NCBI GenBank assembly: GCA_025667525.1 | Contig: CM046882.1 | Location: forward strand, 549,952,630 to 550,016,629 | DNA length: 64,000 nt | From: Glebionis coronaria | Lineage: Eukaryota > Streptophyta > Magnoliopsida > Asterales > Asteraceae | Direction: 5' to 3' | Part shown: piece after piece, positions 62,886 through 64,000 of the stretch | Numbering within the stretch: the first letter of the stretch is position 1 | How the letters are laid out: each line of letters starts with the position of its first letter | Notes under the pieces: generated by a model | Databases searched by the model: none | Told to the model about the DNA's origin: nothing | Seen by the model: only the letters and a program-made list of their open reading frames with translations | Made by a program: the position numbers and the translations under genes

Positions 62886-63494
62886 TCTGAAAGATCGAAC
62901 AAGATCAAAACACAAACAGTTAGAAAACCGTTATAAATCTGTATATAAGAAATTCAATCATGATCTCTATATACTTATAGTGGATCTGCTTCAAAGATAC
63001 TCAATCTTCGTTTCAATGAATCAGATGCAATTATCAAATATATCAGTTTAACAGAAACACAATCTTGGTTTCAATATAAATTAATAAGAACAACTGCTTA
63101 AAGAAAATTGTTAGAGATCTGTTAATTAAAATCTGTAAATTAAAATTGATTTCCAGTGACACTCAGTACTGGTTTCGGCAGAAACAGTTTATAAATAAGT
63201 CTGATAAAATTATTAGTCCGATTTAATAAAAGTTTTAATTCTGTTAAACAAAATCTGTTTTAAGATTTTAGGAAACGGTGTATACTTTCATTAAATAACA
63301 ATAATAAAATTAACAAAAACAAAGAACATAATTTCAATAACAAATAAAATTGAAAGCAGTAAGAATCTAGAGACGAGGCACGTGTTTAACACGCTTCCTT
63401 TAAAACAGATTCGTCGTCTGTTTCTCAGGGTACAACGTCCAAAGCTGTTTTATAGCCGGACTAGACAAACTTGCCTGAAAGATCACGGAAGCCT
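62886..63494 (-). other. Copia 5' leader
   Basis: Lies between the 5' LTR and Gag; AT-rich, no ORF of note. No standard initiator-Met tRNA primer site was recognised next to the LTR. Confidence 0.6.
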
Positions 63495-64000
63495 TATGCG
63501 TTTCTAATCGATAACTGTTGGAAAATTGGTCTAGTAATGGAGTAGGAAAAAGAATGCGTTTTTTATGTGTCTTAACTGAATGAGAAGAAGTTGTATTTAT
63601 ATTGAAAACTTGACTTGTTCTCAAAGAAAATATATACCAAAGCCAGGAAAATATATTATAACTAAAACAGATTTCCTGTCTTTTTAACACACAAAAATAT
63701 TATGTGAATAACTTCTGTATCTATTCCTAAAATAGATGTACAAAATTTTCTGGAAATAAAATCGAACTCGCAACAAAAAAGATACCAAACTCTGCCCGCA
63801 CCCAAGCCATTTTTCGGAGCTGCATTCGTGTCCGTAGGTCGCGCGCTCGTGCACAAGTTCAGTAGCTTCGAACCAGTTTTTGGCCTAGAAATCTCACTTT
63901 CCGCACCTCCCCCCTGCGCGCGTATATGCGTGGGAGTAAAAACCCACAAATGAATATTGTAGGGTAGAAACTAAGAGTTCCTTATAAACCTGTATTCATT
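63495..64000 (-). repeat. 5' LTR of the copia element (truncated by the window)
   Basis: Homologous to 57511-58009. By comparison about 240 bp lie beyond the window. Differences from the 3' LTR include scattered substitutions and small indels, for example 'cctaaaatagatg' versus 'gctagatg'. Confidence 0.92.

Larger units (their letters stand above)
57511..64000 (-). mobile_element. Ty1/copia retrotransposon, truncated by the window edge
   Basis: Both LTRs and a minus-strand gag-protease-integrase-RT-RNase H order (read right to left) define a copia-type element of about 6.7 kb. It sits inside the second internal copy of the Athila-type element; the right part of that host element should continue past 64000. 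Stops and frameshifts in several domains make it non-autonomous. Confidence 0.93.

Overview
The window looks like a stretch of a repeat-rich higher-plant nuclear genome, probably a eudicot. An Asteraceae origin is my guess from the style of the mobile elements and is not proven by the sequence. The only gene that looks intact is a 103-residue histone H4 on the minus strand at 19581-19892, with a TATA box, an apparent 5'UTR intron and a histone octamer-like site upstream. Nearly everything else is mobile DNA, nested mobile DNA, or broken pieces of ordinary plant genes.

Layout. 1-4090: the 3' part and a probable LTR of an LTR retroelement. 4091-7628: AT-rich DNA without genes. 7629-11139: three copies of a segment carrying the first exon of an SV2-like MFS transporter, with a 60-bp minisatellite upstream of the middle copy. 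14205-15814: a minus-strand Helitron 3' terminus followed by an RNase H-like fragment and the last four exons of a P5CS (proline synthesis) pseudogene. 16750-19085: two broken GH18 chitinase copies plus a remnant. 19581-20306: histone H4. 20827-21930: a long foldback element inside a (TA)n tract. 22089-22213: a near-perfect 54-nt hairpin. 23244-24362: a PIF/Harbinger-type Myb/SANT-like accessory gene, broken.

25860-40563 holds the coding part of a Helitron: a Rep/PIF1-type helicase gene (26939-31283) followed by a multi-exon RPA70-like gene (31702-40563). One RPA intron has grown to 6.7 kb. It contains a tandem 974-bp repeat, a Sec14-like gene fragment, a coiled-coil fragment and, near its right end, a degenerate Helitron 3' terminus. 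40894-43627 is a cyclin T pseudogene split by three nested DNA elements: outer CACTA-like, inner CACTA-like, innermost MULE-type with a 9-bp target duplication.

43852-57510 is an Athila-type Ty3/gypsy-like element in the arrangement LTR-internal-LTR-internal. It encodes two consecutive retropepsin-like domains and an Athila ORF1-like protein, but no visible reverse transcriptase or integrase. Its internal region has been invaded by a 700-bp Helitron and a (TA)n-flanked element that itself carries an hAT MITE. GC-rich palindrome clusters precede both ORF groups. The second internal copy is cut at about 57510 by a minus-strand Ty1/copia element that runs off the right edge.

The mobile-element genes carry stops, frameshifts or deletions, so the window records successive insertion and decay, with several ordinary gene fragments sitting near Helitron ends.
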